NCBI GenBank assembly: GCA_020632885.1
Contig: JACKEQ010000010.1
Location: 1-64,000, forward strand
Length of the DNA stretch: 64,000 nt
From: Alphaproteobacteria bacterium
GTDB taxonomy: Bacteria; Myxococcota_A; UBA796; GCA-2862545
Reading direction: 5' to 3'
Both the position numbers and the translations under genes were made by a program. Within the stretch, counting starts at the first letter, position 1, and the number at the start of each line of letters is the position of its first letter. Shown here in pieces: positions 1 through 8,450 of the stretch. The notes below the pieces were generated by a model that was given only the letters and a program-made list of their open reading frames with translations, was not told the origin of the DNA and made no database searches.

Positions 1-24
1 ACGGCCCTCCGACGCTGAGCCCGC

Positions 25-1317
25 TCAGACCGGCAGCTCCAGCACGAACCGGCTCCCCACCCCCAGCTCGCTCTGGGCAGTGATCTGCCCGCCCATGGCG
101 CGGGCGAGGCTCTGTGAGATGGCCAGGCCGAGCCCCGTGCCACCGTGCTTCAGGCCGCGGGTCTCGCCCTGGGTGAACGGGACGAACACCTTCTCCAAAA
201 GCTCGGGCGGCATGCCCGGCCCGGTGTCGCCGACAGCCAGGGCCACGACGTCCGCCACCACCGCCACCTCCACGACGACCCGTCCGCCCTGCGTGAACTT
301 CAGCGCGTTGCCGAGGAGGTTCAAGAGGATCTGCTGTACGCGGAGACGGTCGCCCGCCACCGTGTCGGGCACGTCGTCGGCCACCACGCACACCAGATCG
401 TTGCCCCCGTCGACGGCCAGTCCCGCCGTGAGCTCGCGGACCTCTGCCACCATCCTCCGCAGGTCCACCCGCTCCTCGTGGATCTGGAGCGCCCCGCTCT
501 CGATGCGGGACATGTCGAGCACGTCGTTGACGAGGGACAGCAGGTGACGGCCGGACCGCTCGATGCGCTGCACGTCGTCCACATCGAGCGCGTCGGGCTC
601 GTCCAGGATGAGCTCCGCGTAGCCGATGATGGCGTTGAGGGGCGTGCGGAGCTCATGGCTCATGCTCGCGAGGAAGCCGGACTTGGTCCTGCTGGCCTCC
701 TCGGCCCTGGCGGTCTGCTCCTCCAGGCGCACGTTGGCGGACTCCAGCTCCGCGAGGGTGGCGAGGGCGGTCCGTTGGTCGCGGTCCATCGACAGCGTCA
801 CCCGTCCGACCAGGGCGGTGACGGCGAACAGGAGCAGCGGCGGGAACACGAGCAGCGCCACGAAGTCCTGGGTCACCACCCCGGACAGGCCGAGCCCGAC
901 CATCCAGGCGATGGAGGCGATCGGGCCCCACCGGAGCGTCCCAGGAGGGCCCGTGAGGGTGCCGACGACGGCCCCCAGCCCGATGGCGAGGGAGCACACG
1001 GGCACGCCGATCTCGGGCGACATCTGCATCTGGACCGCCGCGAACGCGATCTCCACCAACGCCGCGATCTGACCCGCTACACCCGGGCTCCGCCGCACCC
1101 ACCACGCACACACGACGAACACGGCGCACTCGACGGCCAGGGTGCCCGCGATGGCCGGCGCCACCTCGGTGACACCGAGGCTGCGGAGGACGACGATGGC
1201 GGGCGCACCGATGCTGGTGCACCCGACCATCCCCAGGATGGGCACGAGCGCCAGGTCGCGCTGCCGCCGGGCCGCTGCATCCATGGCGACCCGGAGCCGG
1301 GTTCCGGGCTGTTCCAC
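25..1317 (-). CDS. Membrane-bound sensor histidine kinase
   Basis: This is an orphan sensor kinase of 430 residues that would autophosphorylate on a histidine and pass the phosphate to an unseen response regulator. The N-terminal 190 residues are hydrophobic and look like about five to six membrane helices. A HisKA helix follows with SHELRTPL, whose His is near residue 221. The HATPase domain has an N box (QILLNLLGNALKF), G1 (DTGPGMPP) and G2 (GGTGLGLAIS). No HAMP, PAS or receiver domain is visible. The GTG start at 1317 is preferred because a GGGGGGAGGGG tract lies just upstream; an in-frame ATG lies 39 codons earlier without such a site. The gene diverges from the hydrolase at 1391. The input signal is unknown. 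Confidence 0.9.
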   Translation of the reverse strand: MEQPGTRLRVAMDAAARRQRDLALVPILGMVGCTSIGAPAIVVLRSLGVTEVAPAIAGTLAVECAVFVVCAWWVRRSPGVAGQIAALVEIAFAAVQMQMSPEIGVPVCSLAIGLGAVVGTLTGPPGTLRWGPIASIAWMVGLGLSGVVTQDFVALLVFPPLLLFAVTALVGRVTLSMDRDQRTALATLAELESANVRLEEQTARAEEASRTKSGFLASMSHELRTPLNAIIGYAELILDEPDALDVDDVQRIERSGRHLLSLVNDVLDMSRIESGALQIHEERVDLRRMVAEVRELTAGLAVDGGNDLVCVVADDVPDTVAGDRLRVQQILLNLLGNALKFTQGGRVVVEVAVVADVVALAVGDTGPGMPPELLEKVFVPFTQGETRGLKHGGTGLGLAISQSLARAMGGQITAQSELGVGSRFVLELPV

Positions 1318-1390
1318 GTCCCCTCCCCCCTTCGTATCGGACCAGCCACGGGTCCTTGCACGACAACTCCATGGCGTGGATAGTGCTCCC

Positions 1391-2509
1391 GTGCAGCGCG
1401 TGTTCCTGGTCCCCGGCTTCTTCGGCTTCGCCAATCTCGGCGATCTACGGTACTTCGGGCACGTTCAGAGGGTCCTGGCGTCGGCGCTCCCGTCGGCCTC
1501 CTTCCACGAGGTCGCCACCCGTCCGACCGCCGCGCTCGACGCGCGCACCACCACCCTCGCCGACGCCGTGCGGGCCCACAGCGGACCCGACGACGACGTG
1601 CATCTGGTGGGCCACTCGTCCGGCGGGCTCGACGCGCGGCTCCTCGCCACCCCCGGAAATCGCATCGGCGCCGATGTCGCAGGTCGGATCCGGTCCGTGG
1701 TCACGGTGAGCACACCGCATCGCGGCACACCGTCCGCCGCCACCTTCGACACCCTCGCGGGCCGTCGGGTGCTCAGGCTCCTCTCGCTCGCCACGATGGT
1801 CACCGTGCGCCGCGGGTCCCTCCCTCTGGCGGCGTCCCTGGCCCTCCTGGCCCGCGTGCGGCGCCTGGAGTCCGCCCTGGACGAGGAGAGCGGGCTGATC
1901 GACGACCTGTTCGACAACCTGCTCGCCAGCCTGACCCCCGACAGGCGCGACGCCATCGCCTCGTTCTTCCGGGACGTGCGGGAGGACCAGGGGCTGCTCG
2001 CCCAGCTCGTGCCCGAGCGGATGCGCACCTTCGACCTCGGGACGCCCGACGCTCCGGACGTCCGCTACGGCTCGGTCGTGTGCCGAGCGCATCCGCCGGA
2101 CCTCCTGGGTGTCGTGGATGCCGGGCTCAGCCCCACCGCCCACGTCGCGCGCGGCATCCACGAGGTGTGCCACCGCCTGGCGCGGGCGGACACCCTCCTC
2201 GACCTCCCCGCCGACGCCCGCGACGTGGTGGCGCGCCGCTGGCCCGATCTCCAGCCAGCCGACAACGATGTGATGGTCCCGGTGGCGAGCCAGCCCCACG
2301 GGCGGATCCTCGCGACCGCAGATGCGGATCACCTCGACATCATCGGCCACTTCGCGGGTCCGGACCTGTCGCCGCCCCACTACGACTGGCTGCGCACGGG
2401 CTCGGGCTTCCGCGACCCGGCCTTCGAGCGCGTCTGGAGCAGCGTCGCCCGGTTCCTCGAGGGCGGTGAAAGCGGACCCGCAAGCGTGTCCGACGCGGGG
2501 GCACGGTAG
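1391..2509 (+). CDS. Alpha/beta hydrolase, lipase/esterase-like
   Basis: This 372-residue protein begins with the strand typical of lipases (VFLVPGFFGF) and carries the nucleophile elbow GHSSGG, so it probably hydrolyses an ester or lipid. A later Asp-His region (DADHLDIIGH) is a good candidate for the catalytic His, since it is followed by a tryptophan- and arginine-containing C-terminus as in triacylglycerol lipase-like proteins. No signal peptide is evident, so it may be cytoplasmic. GTG at 1391 is chosen because the hydrolase fold starts right there; the reading frame is open further upstream but lies antisense to the kinase gene. A lipoprotein gene follows after 9 bases. The substrate cannot be told. 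Confidence 0.8.
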   Translation: MQRVFLVPGFFGFANLGDLRYFGHVQRVLASALPSASFHEVATRPTAALDARTTTLADAVRAHSGPDDDVHLVGHSSGGLDARLLATPGNRIGADVAGRIRSVVTVSTPHRGTPSAATFDTLAGRRVLRLLSLATMVTVRRGSLPLAASLALLARVRRLESALDEESGLIDDLFDNLLASLTPDRRDAIASFFRDVREDQGLLAQLVPERMRTFDLGTPDAPDVRYGSVVCRAHPPDLLGVVDAGLSPTAHVARGIHEVCHRLARADTLLDLPADARDVVARRWPDLQPADNDVMVPVASQPHGRILATADADHLDIIGHFAGPDLSPPHYDWLRTGSGFRDPAFERVWSSVARFLEGGESGPASVSDAGAR

Positions 2510-2518
2510 CCTCTCCGC

Positions 2519-2926
2519 ATGCTCCCCCTGCTCGCCCTCCCGGGGTGCTTCTACGCGAACACCCGCCCGTACGAGGCCTTCCTGGCCGACCTGGGTGCGC
2601 TGCCCACCGACGAGCCGCCCGACGACACGGGCACGCCACCGGTCCCCACCGACACCGCCCCGCCCCCGCCGGCCTACGACCGGTGCAGCGAGCTCGGCGG
2701 CGACCCCGTCACGGTCACCTTCCACAACCAGACCGGCGTGGTGGTCGACCTCTACTACATCACCGCCGACTGCCAGCCCCTGAACACGGCCCTCATGGCG
2801 CTGGGTGCCGCGGAGACCCGCCCCACCGCCGTCGGTGAGGTGTGGCGCGTGCGGGACGCCTTCGACACCCTGGACTGGGTCGGCGAGGTCCGGATCGACG
2901 GAACGGTCGACGTGGTGTTCGAGTGA
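2519..2926 (+). CDS. Small predicted lipoprotein
   Basis: This 135-residue protein starts with a very short hydrophobic stretch ending in a lipobox (LALPGC, Cys at residue 10), which suggests attachment to a membrane after export. A Pro/Thr/Asp-rich linker (residues about 30-52) follows. The rest is a small domain containing TFHNQTGVVVDLYYI, which reads like a beta-sandwich similar to VHL-type beta domains seen in other proteins; that resemblance is weak. The stop codon overlaps the GTG of the next gene (GTGA), so the two are probably translated together. The function is unknown. Confidence 0.7.
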   Translation: MLPLLALPGCFYANTRPYEAFLADLGALPTDEPPDDTGTPPVPTDTAPPPPAYDRCSELGGDPVTVTFHNQTGVVVDLYYITADCQPLNTALMALGAAETRPTAVGEVWRVRDAFDTLDWVGEVRIDGTVDVVFE

Positions 2927-4992
2927 TCCTCGCGCTGTCGGCGTGCTTCGTTCGCTACGAGCCGATCCGGGAGGCGGCACGCGCCGAGCGCACCGGATCT
3001 GCGGAGGCCGAAGCGCGCTGGGGGGACGTGCTCGACGACGAGCTCCTGGTCGGCGAGTGGAAGCTCGCGCGGCGTCGGTACTGCGCCCTCCGGATCGAGC
3101 GGGTCGGCGAGGCCGCGGGACGCCTCGACACGTCCAGCGCCACCTACGCGGACGTGCTGGCCCTCCGGGAGGATCTCGCCGCCTGCCCGGAGGCCGGGCA
3201 GCTCGCGGCGGATCTGCTGGGTCTGGAGGAGACCCTCGCCCGTCGCGAGCTGGCCCCGATCCTCGCGCGCGACGCCCATCCCTACGTGCAGCTCGTGGAT
3301 GCCGCCCCGCACGTCCGCCACCTGACCCCGGGATCCGACCTCTGGGCGACCGTGTCGGGCTGGCGGGAGGCCTGGCTCGCGGAGCTCGACGCGCTGCGCG
3401 ACACCCGCGAGCTCCCCGTCACCCGGTCGTTCGCGGATCGCCTGATCCGAGAGGCCGGCCGACCCGTCACCCTCGCACCCGAAGCCGTCGTCGAAGCCGC
3501 GCTGGAGCACGCGGTCGGCCCCTACGAGGTCGTCGGAGACGAAGCCTGTGCCGGAGTCCTCCCCCGCCCCGGCACGTCCACGGGGACCCGAAGCCTGGCG
3601 CTCCACCTGAGCGTCTCGGGCTGCGACGAGACCACGTCGCAGGGGAAGGTGGCGGTGCCCTACGAGGTGACCCGGTACCGGCAGGAGTGGCAGCAGGTCC
3701 CCGTCACCACGCGCTACACCACGGCCACCACGGTCACCAACGTCAACTGCTACACCTCGCTCCAGGCGGGCGGGCAGGTGTGCACGCCCGTGGGGACGTA
3801 CACGAAGTACGACACCGAGTCGGTCACCACCTACGAGGACCGGCTCGTCGACGTCCCCTACACCGTCACCGAGACGCGGATGGAGGACCGCTTCACCCAG
3901 CACACCTCTCTCTCCTGGACGCTCGAGGCGCGCACGGACGAGGGCACCACCACGATCGGCCCCGTGCGCATGGACGATCGTGAGGTCGCCGGCGCCCGCC
4001 CGAGCCCCGAGCCCGCCTGGCGACGCATGGCCGAGACGGCGGCGGACGCCGCCCGCACACGCGCGCTGTCCTGGGCACGGGAGACGCACCTGGACGCCCT
4101 CGCCACGCGGGCGGGCACCGAAGACCCCGACGCCATCGAGGCCCTCCTCACCCTCGACGCCGCCGGGCGCCCCGCATCGGCCGCTCAGCGCGATGCCCTC
4201 GCGGAGGCCCTCGGTCTGCCGCGGACGGCCCTCGAGCCCCAGCGGCCCGACCTCGGCGACCTCGCGCCCACACCGCTCTCCGCGGACCCGATCACCTACC
4301 GCTTCCCCACCGTGGAGCAGGGTCTGGTCCGCTACGGGTTCTCCCCGCTCCTGTACTCCACGGGCTTCGGCACCCTCGACGGAGGCGACTTCGCAGCCCA
4401 CACCACGCCGCGGTCCACCGTGCTGCACGTCCAGACGGAGATGAACGGGTCGCTGTCCACCGGCCGCGCGGCGAACGGGCTCGCGGTGCACGCCATGCCG
4501 GTGGTCGATCTGCACGTGGGCTGGCGGAGCAACAAGGCCCAGACGTTCCAGCGGCTCCCCCTGGGTCAGGACGAGAACGACCGGGAGCCCCGGATGGCCC
4601 AGGGCCTGCGGGGCGGCGTGGGGTTGTTCGCGGGTGTCCGGTCCACCGGGCTCGCTGTGCTCGTGGGGGTCCAGCCCCAGGCGCACTTCGCCATGTCGGG
4701 CTTCTACAAGAACGGCGGCGCACACGTGCCGGTGGCGGGACGTCTCGAGATCCGGCCGGTGCCGCGACGCCCGATGTTCGTGAACGGCTGGTACGGCGAT
4801 CTGCTCGACCCCTCCATCGCCGACTGGGGTCTGAAGCTCTCCCTCCCGGTGGGCGACCGCATCTGGATGACCGCGGAACGTGCCGCGAACACGGGACGCA
4901 CGGAGCTCCGGGGGCTCGACGATCGGGACATCCTCTCCGGAGGCCCGCGCGCCCTCACCCGGACGTGGGTGGGCGTGTCGTACGGGTTCTGA
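2923..4992 (+). CDS. Large predicted lipoprotein of unknown function
   Basis: This 689-residue protein begins VILALSAC, a minimal lipobox with Cys at residue 8. Residues about 20-245 are Ala/Arg/Glu-rich and probably helical. Residues about 245-323 are rich in Thr, Tyr and Val with repeated VPY.VT and RYTT-type segments around two cysteines. The C-terminal third has alternating hydrophobic residues and ends in aromatic YGF, as in outer-membrane or beta-rich domains. The GTG start overlaps the stop of the preceding lipoprotein gene by 4 bases, so the pair is likely one operon. The 3' end overlaps the convergent gene at 4955 by 38 bases. I recognise no family. Confidence 0.75.
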   Translation: MILALSACFVRYEPIREAARAERTGSAEAEARWGDVLDDELLVGEWKLARRRYCALRIERVGEAAGRLDTSSATYADVLALREDLAACPEAGQLAADLLGLEETLARRELAPILARDAHPYVQLVDAAPHVRHLTPGSDLWATVSGWREAWLAELDALRDTRELPVTRSFADRLIREAGRPVTLAPEAVVEAALEHAVGPYEVVGDEACAGVLPRPGTSTGTRSLALHLSVSGCDETTSQGKVAVPYEVTRYRQEWQQVPVTTRYTTATTVTNVNCYTSLQAGGQVCTPVGTYTKYDTESVTTYEDRLVDVPYTVTETRMEDRFTQHTSLSWTLEARTDEGTTTIGPVRMDDREVAGARPSPEPAWRRMAETAADAARTRALSWARETHLDALATRAGTEDPDAIEALLTLDAAGRPASAAQRDALAEALGLPRTALEPQRPDLGDLAPTPLSADPITYRFPTVEQGLVRYGFSPLLYSTGFGTLDGGDFAAHTTPRSTVLHVQTEMNGSLSTGRAANGLAVHAMPVVDLHVGWRSNKAQTFQRLPLGQDENDREPRMAQGLRGGVGLFAGVRSTGLAVLVGVQPQAHFAMSGFYKNGGAHVPVAGRLEIRPVPRRPMFVNGWYGDLLDPSIADWGLKLSLPVGDRIWMTAERAANTGRTELRGLDDRDILSGGPRALTRTWVGVSYGF

Positions 4993-5284
4993 GGGCCAGG
5001 AGGCCCCCGAGCGCGGTCCAGCCCACGCCGACGGTGACGAGGGCCCCCGGTGTCCCGACCCAGCGGGACAGCCCGACCGTGGCCCCAGCGGCGACCCAGG
5101 CGGCCCCCAGACCCAACGAGGCCCCCGCCGCGACGGTCCAGCCAGCCTGGTCGGCCATGCCGCGCGCGTCCTCCATGGCGCGGGTCCGCACCTCCTCCAC
5201 GAGCAGGGCGGACTCCACGCGCGCCATGTCGCCCACGGCCTCGAGCACGTGGCGGGTGGCCTCGGGCAGCGTGGGAGCGGTCAC
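4955..5284 (-). CDS. Holin-like/YqjE-type small membrane protein
   Basis: This 109-residue protein has an amphipathic N-terminal helix (residues 1-45) followed by two membrane helices, the second centred on GALVTVGVGWTALGGLLAL. That plan matches the Phage_holin_3_6/DUF1469 (YqjE) family, which usually sits next to DUF883 proteins, as here. It is the last of four genes read leftward from 6043, and its ATG overlaps the preceding stop by 4 bases. Family members are linked with membrane stress and stationary phase, but the molecular role is not known. The C-terminus overlaps the end of the convergent lipoprotein gene. Confidence 0.65.
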   Translation of the reverse strand: MTAPTLPEATRHVLEAVGDMARVESALLVEEVRTRAMEDARGMADQAGWTVAAGASLGLGAAWVAAGATVGLSRWVGTPGALVTVGVGWTALGGLLALRTRTTRPPTSG

Positions 5285-5535
5285 CCTTCCACGCCTCCGA
5301 GCGTCGCGACCGCCCGCGCCGCCGCCACGCGAGCGACGGTGACCCCGGCCAGGCGCAGGGCCCAGGTGGGCACGCCGCCTCCGAGCACGGTACCGACGGC
5401 GAAGGCCGCGGCCACGGCCAGGTGGGGATGCTCGCGGGTGGCCTGCACGACGGTGGTGTGCGCGAGCTCGAGCTGGGACGCGAGCGCGTCCTCCTGCTCG
5501 GGGTGCTGGGCCTCGTGGAGCTCGGGCGCGCTCAT
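5281..5535 (-). CDS. Small membrane protein of stress-type operon
   Basis: This 84-residue protein has an acidic, Gln/His-rich N-terminus, then a helix LELAHTTVVQATREHP and a glycine-containing hydrophobic segment (AVAAAFAVGTVLGGG). This looks like a distant ElaB/YqjD-type protein, with a soluble helix and a glycine-zipper-like anchor. The gene is third in the leftward operon and overlaps both neighbours by 4 bases. Its role is presumably shared with the adjacent DUF883-like and holin-like proteins. Confidence 0.6.
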   Translation of the reverse strand: MSAPELHEAQHPEQEDALASQLELAHTTVVQATREHPHLAVAAAFAVGTVLGGGVPTWALRLAGVTVARVAAARAVATLGGVEG

Positions 5536-5765
5536 CGCATCACCAACCGACCGACGACGAACCCGAGCGCGACCGCGCCCACCAGGGCGGTCGTGGGGTT
5601 GGCGCGGATCCAGGTGCGGGTGCGCTTCTCGAGCTCCTGGGCTCGCTCGCGGAGCTCGACGATGGCGAGCTCCGGGTTCTCTTGCTGCTTGGGGACGGTG
5701 TGCACGGGGTGCTCCAGGGACGTGTGCCCGCCGGCCGTCCGACGGGCACGGGGGTGTGGGATCAC
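5532..5765 (-). CDS. DUF883/ElaB-YqjD-like membrane-anchored protein
   Basis: In this 77-residue protein, a charged helix (LAIVELRERAQELEKRTRTW) precedes a C-terminal anchor NPTTALVGAVALGFVVGRLV. A helix followed by a glycine-containing C-terminal membrane segment is the plan of the DUF883 family (ElaB, YqjD). In E. coli those proteins anchor at the inner membrane and YqjD binds ribosomes in stationary phase. The family call rests on this layout and on the neighbouring YtxH- and YqjE-like genes. The gene is second in the operon and overlaps both neighbours by 4 bases. Confidence 0.65.
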   Translation of the reverse strand: MIPHPRARRTAGGHTSLEHPVHTVPKQQENPELAIVELRERAQELEKRTRTWIRANPTTALVGAVALGFVVGRLVMR

Positions 5766-6043
5766 TTGGCCTCGATGGCCTCGGCGTCGTAGCGATGCAG
5801 GGTGGGCATCACGTTCGCCACCTCGTGAGCGAGGGTGGAGACGGTGGACTGCACGTTCCGCGCGGCATCCGCGATCTCGGCGCGCACTTCCGAGCCCCGG
5901 CGGGGCGTGAGGAGCGCAGCGGCGGCCGCACCCGTGACCAGACCCGCACCGAAGAGGGCTGCAGGGGTAACCCAGTCCTGCTGCACGGGCTTGCGCATCA
6001 GGCCGAGGGAGCCGAGGACATCGTCTGTGGTCGGATAGTTCAT
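5762..6043 (-). CDS. YtxH-like small membrane protein
   Basis: This is the first gene of a four-gene leftward operon and encodes 93 residues. A single hydrophobic helix (ALFGAGLVTGAAAAALLTP) runs into an RRG motif and then a long amphipathic helix, which is the YtxH/gas-vesicle-accessory plan (membrane anchor, then LLxPxxGxExR-like, then coiled coil). The start at 6043 is chosen for its AGGAGA site 5 bases upstream (6049-6054); longer starts with no site lie further out. YtxH proteins are general-stress associated in Firmicutes, and their role here is inferred only from context. Confidence 0.7.
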   Translation of the reverse strand: MNYPTTDDVLGSLGLMRKPVQQDWVTPAALFGAGLVTGAAAAALLTPRRGSEVRAEIADAARNVQSTVSTLAHEVANVMPTLHRYDAEAIEAK

Positions 6044-6132
6044 GGTGTTCTCCTGTGTCCGAGGCATCGTTGCCTCATGCAGTCCCATTAACGACATTTG
6101 CATTGTCTGCAAACGGAACTACATGCGGACCG

Positions 6133-7485
6133 TCAGGCGGCGGCCGGCAGCCAGAACGCGAAGGTCGAGCCCTCTCCGGGCGTGCTCTGCACCTCGAGCG
6201 CACCACCGAGGAGCTCGACGAGACGCACGGAGATCGCCAGGCCGAGCCCGGTCCCCCCATGACGTCGGGTGCTGCTGTTGTCCGCCTGCTCGAAGGGCCG
6301 CAGCACCCGCTCGAGGTCCTCCGGCGCGATGCCGATGCCGGTGTCGCTCACCACGAAGCGCACGCGGGCTCCCTCGCCCCTCACAGCGAGGGTGACGCCT
6401 CCGGAGTCGGTGAACTTGCATGCATTGGACACGAGGTTCAGCAGGATCTGCTTCAGGCGGATGGGGTCGGTGTGCAGACGTCCGGGCACGTCGTCCTCGG
6501 CGACCTCGATCCGCAGGCCCCGCGTGTGGGCGAGCGGCTCGGTGGCCGAGACGACGTCCGTGACGAGCCCGTGCAGATCGACGTCCTCGGTGTGTGCGAC
6601 GAGCTTCCCCGACTCGATGCGGGCGAGGTCGAGCACGTCGTCGATCAGCGTCTTGAGGTGACCCGCCGACCGCGCGATGCGATCGACGTCCTGACGGAGA
6701 TCGGCCCGCCCTGCCTCGTCGAGCTCGTCGTCGAGCAGCTCCGCATACCCCAGGATGCCATTCAGAGGCGTGCGTAGCTCGTGGGAGATGTTTGCCAGGA
6801 ACTGGCTCTTGGCCTCGCTCGCCGCCCGCGCCTCCGCGAGGGCCACCTCGAGATCCGCGCGCAGTCGGGCCTCGTCGCGGACCTGGGCGTGCACCTGGCC
6901 GACCAGGCTGGCCAGATCACGGCTGAAGGCCACCACGAACGCAGCGGCGCAGGTGAGCAGGAAGGTCCCGGTGCCGAAGGCCGTGGAGTAGAGCGCGAGC
7001 TCCGTGCGGTCCCCGGAGAACACCAGGGTCACGACCGTCCCGAGGGCGAGGTACGTCACCAGCAGGGCTGCGATCCACCGGATCGCCCGCCCCGCCTCTT
7101 CCAGCGCGCCGATGCCCGTGATGGCGAGGGCGGCGAAGCCCGTGCTGGTCACGAGGAACACGGACGCGCGGACCGGGCTGCCCACGTGGGGCTGGATCGC
7201 GGCGAAGAGGGCGGCCAGGTAGCCGAACCACGCCACGAACACGATCCGCCGCGCGGCCTCGGCTCGCCCGCGACGCAGCGTGAAGAGCGCGAAGAGGTAG
7301 GCGGCGATGAGGAACAACAGGTAGGCGATCGAGCGCCAGGCCAGGTCGCCGACCCGCACGTCCAGCACGGCCGGCACCGTGCCGGCCGCACACACCGTGC
7401 CTACCACCGCCAGACCCACCAGGGCCCGTTCGAGACGGGCATCTCGGCGCTCGCGGAGCGACGGTGGGAGCCTGGGCGAGTCCAT
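6133..7485 (-). CDS. Membrane-bound sensor histidine kinase
   Basis: This is a 450-residue sensor kinase. Residues about 20-195 form roughly six to seven hydrophobic helices. A helix carrying SHELRTPL follows, with the phospho-accepting His near residue 235. The catalytic domain has QILLNLVSNACKF, DTGIGIAPEDLERV and GGTGLGLAIS, so all ATP-binding boxes are intact. There is no receiver, PAS or HAMP domain. It is arranged like the kinase at 25-1317, and the two may be paralogues. It diverges from a LuxR-type regulator 156 bases away, a natural candidate partner, although that regulator has no obvious receiver domain. No clear ribosome-binding site precedes the ATG. Confidence 0.88.
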   Translation of the reverse strand: MDSPRLPPSLRERRDARLERALVGLAVVGTVCAAGTVPAVLDVRVGDLAWRSIAYLLFLIAAYLFALFTLRRGRAEAARRIVFVAWFGYLAALFAAIQPHVGSPVRASVFLVTSTGFAALAITGIGALEEAGRAIRWIAALLVTYLALGTVVTLVFSGDRTELALYSTAFGTGTFLLTCAAAFVVAFSRDLASLVGQVHAQVRDEARLRADLEVALAEARAASEAKSQFLANISHELRTPLNGILGYAELLDDELDEAGRADLRQDVDRIARSAGHLKTLIDDVLDLARIESGKLVAHTEDVDLHGLVTDVVSATEPLAHTRGLRIEVAEDDVPGRLHTDPIRLKQILLNLVSNACKFTDSGGVTLAVRGEGARVRFVVSDTGIGIAPEDLERVLRPFEQADNSSTRRHGGTGLGLAISVRLVELLGGALEVQSTPGEGSTFAFWLPAAA

Positions 7486-7532
7486 GGAGAACCCATCGGC
7501 ACCGGAGCGCCCGCCTGGAGCGATCGCGCCGA

Positions 7533-7546
7533 GGATTCCGGAATCC
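7533..7546. promoter_or_regulatory. 14-base perfect palindrome, candidate operator
   Basis: The sequence GGATTCCGGAATCC is fully self-complementary and lies in the 156-base gap between the divergent kinase (start 7485) and LuxR-type regulator (start 7642). Partial copies of the half-site (ATTCTCCGG, TAATCCCGG) occur just to the right. A dimeric regulator such as the adjacent LuxR-type protein could bind here. That link is inference from position only. Confidence 0.45.
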
Positions 7547-7641
7547 CGGACCTGCGTCCGATTCTCCGGACACACCGCCCCGGTCCGCGACCTTCGAACC
7601 TCGGTAATCCCGGCGGATCGGATCTTGCTTCCCAGGCAGGG

Positions 7642-8406
7642 ATGCATCACCCCGACCTCCCCCGCGAGCTCGCCGTCCTCACCCTCTACGCGTCCGGCTC
7701 CGTCCCGATCCTCGGGCCCGTGCTCGGCTCCATCCCGCGCGCCTGCCCACGAGAGGCCATCAACGACGGTCTCTGGCTGGTGGAGGCCTTCCGCAGGGCC
7801 ACGCCCGTGGGTCCGATGTACGCGGAGGTGCTCACGCACGAGGGAGCGGTCGTCGGGCTGGCCTTCCGCACCACCCGCGTCGCGGTCCCCCACGGCCTGG
7901 CGAGACGTCTCGCCACCGGCAGGGCCGTGCGGGCGGAGCCCCTCATGGCGCGGGTCGATCTGGAGGGCCGGATCCTGGCCACCAGCGGCCCCATCGCGGA
8001 GACCCCGGCGCTCCGCCGCACGCTGGCCGGCCTCGCCCGGCGGCCTGGGTCGCGCGGGGTCCACGACGGGCACCGGATCGCGCTCACCCAGCTCCAGGGG
8101 CCCGACGGCGTCGAGCTGATCGCGCGCTTCGAGCCGCTGCGGGCCCTGCGCACGCCGGGCTTCGCAGGTCTCACGGCACGGCAGGTGGACGTCTGCAGCC
8201 AGGCGGCCTCGGGTCTCTCCGCACCCGAGATCGCACGCCGCCGGGCCTGCAGCGTCGAGACCGTGCGCACGCACCTCCGGGCCGTCTACAAGCGGCTCGA
8301 CATCACCTCGCGGGTGGAGCTCGCCCAGGCGATGTCCGCCTTCGACACCTGGCGTGACCACCTCGTGCCCCAGGTGGCCAGGCACCTCGTGGTCGCCCAC
8401 GCCTGA
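7642..8406 (+). CDS. LuxR-type transcriptional regulator
   Basis: This is a 254-residue DNA-binding protein. The C-terminal part (residues about 177-235) is a GerE/LuxR helix-turn-helix: LTARQVDVCSQAASGLSAPE, then a recognition helix in SVETVRTHLRAVYKRLDI. The N-terminal 170 residues contain no Asp-pocket receiver and could be a ligand-sensing domain that I do not recognise. It is divergent from the kinase at 7485 across a 14-base palindrome, so auto-regulation or cross-regulation is plausible. AGGCAGG lies just upstream of the chosen ATG. The C-terminal extension after the HTH is about 20 residues. Confidence 0.85.
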   Translation: MHHPDLPRELAVLTLYASGSVPILGPVLGSIPRACPREAINDGLWLVEAFRRATPVGPMYAEVLTHEGAVVGLAFRTTRVAVPHGLARRLATGRAVRAEPLMARVDLEGRILATSGPIAETPALRRTLAGLARRPGSRGVHDGHRIALTQLQGPDGVELIARFEPLRALRTPGFAGLTARQVDVCSQAASGLSAPEIARRRACSVETVRTHLRAVYKRLDITSRVELAQAMSAFDTWRDHLVPQVARHLVVAHA

Positions 8407-8450
8407 TCCGCCGGCGGCGCACGTGGTACGGTGGGCGACGAGGAGCCCGC

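Noticed and set aside
2755..4725. Minus-strand open frame opposite the 689-residue lipoprotein
   Set aside because: Composition is Arg/Gly/Val-rich as expected for an antisense shadow; the plus-strand gene has a start overlap and lipobox. The plus-strand gene is itself of unknown family, so this is less certain than the other cases.
4955..5284. Holin-like gene considered as a prophage remnant
   Set aside because: No phage structural, lysis or integrase genes nearby; the gene sits in an operon with DUF883/YtxH-like proteins as chromosomal YqjE-type proteins do.
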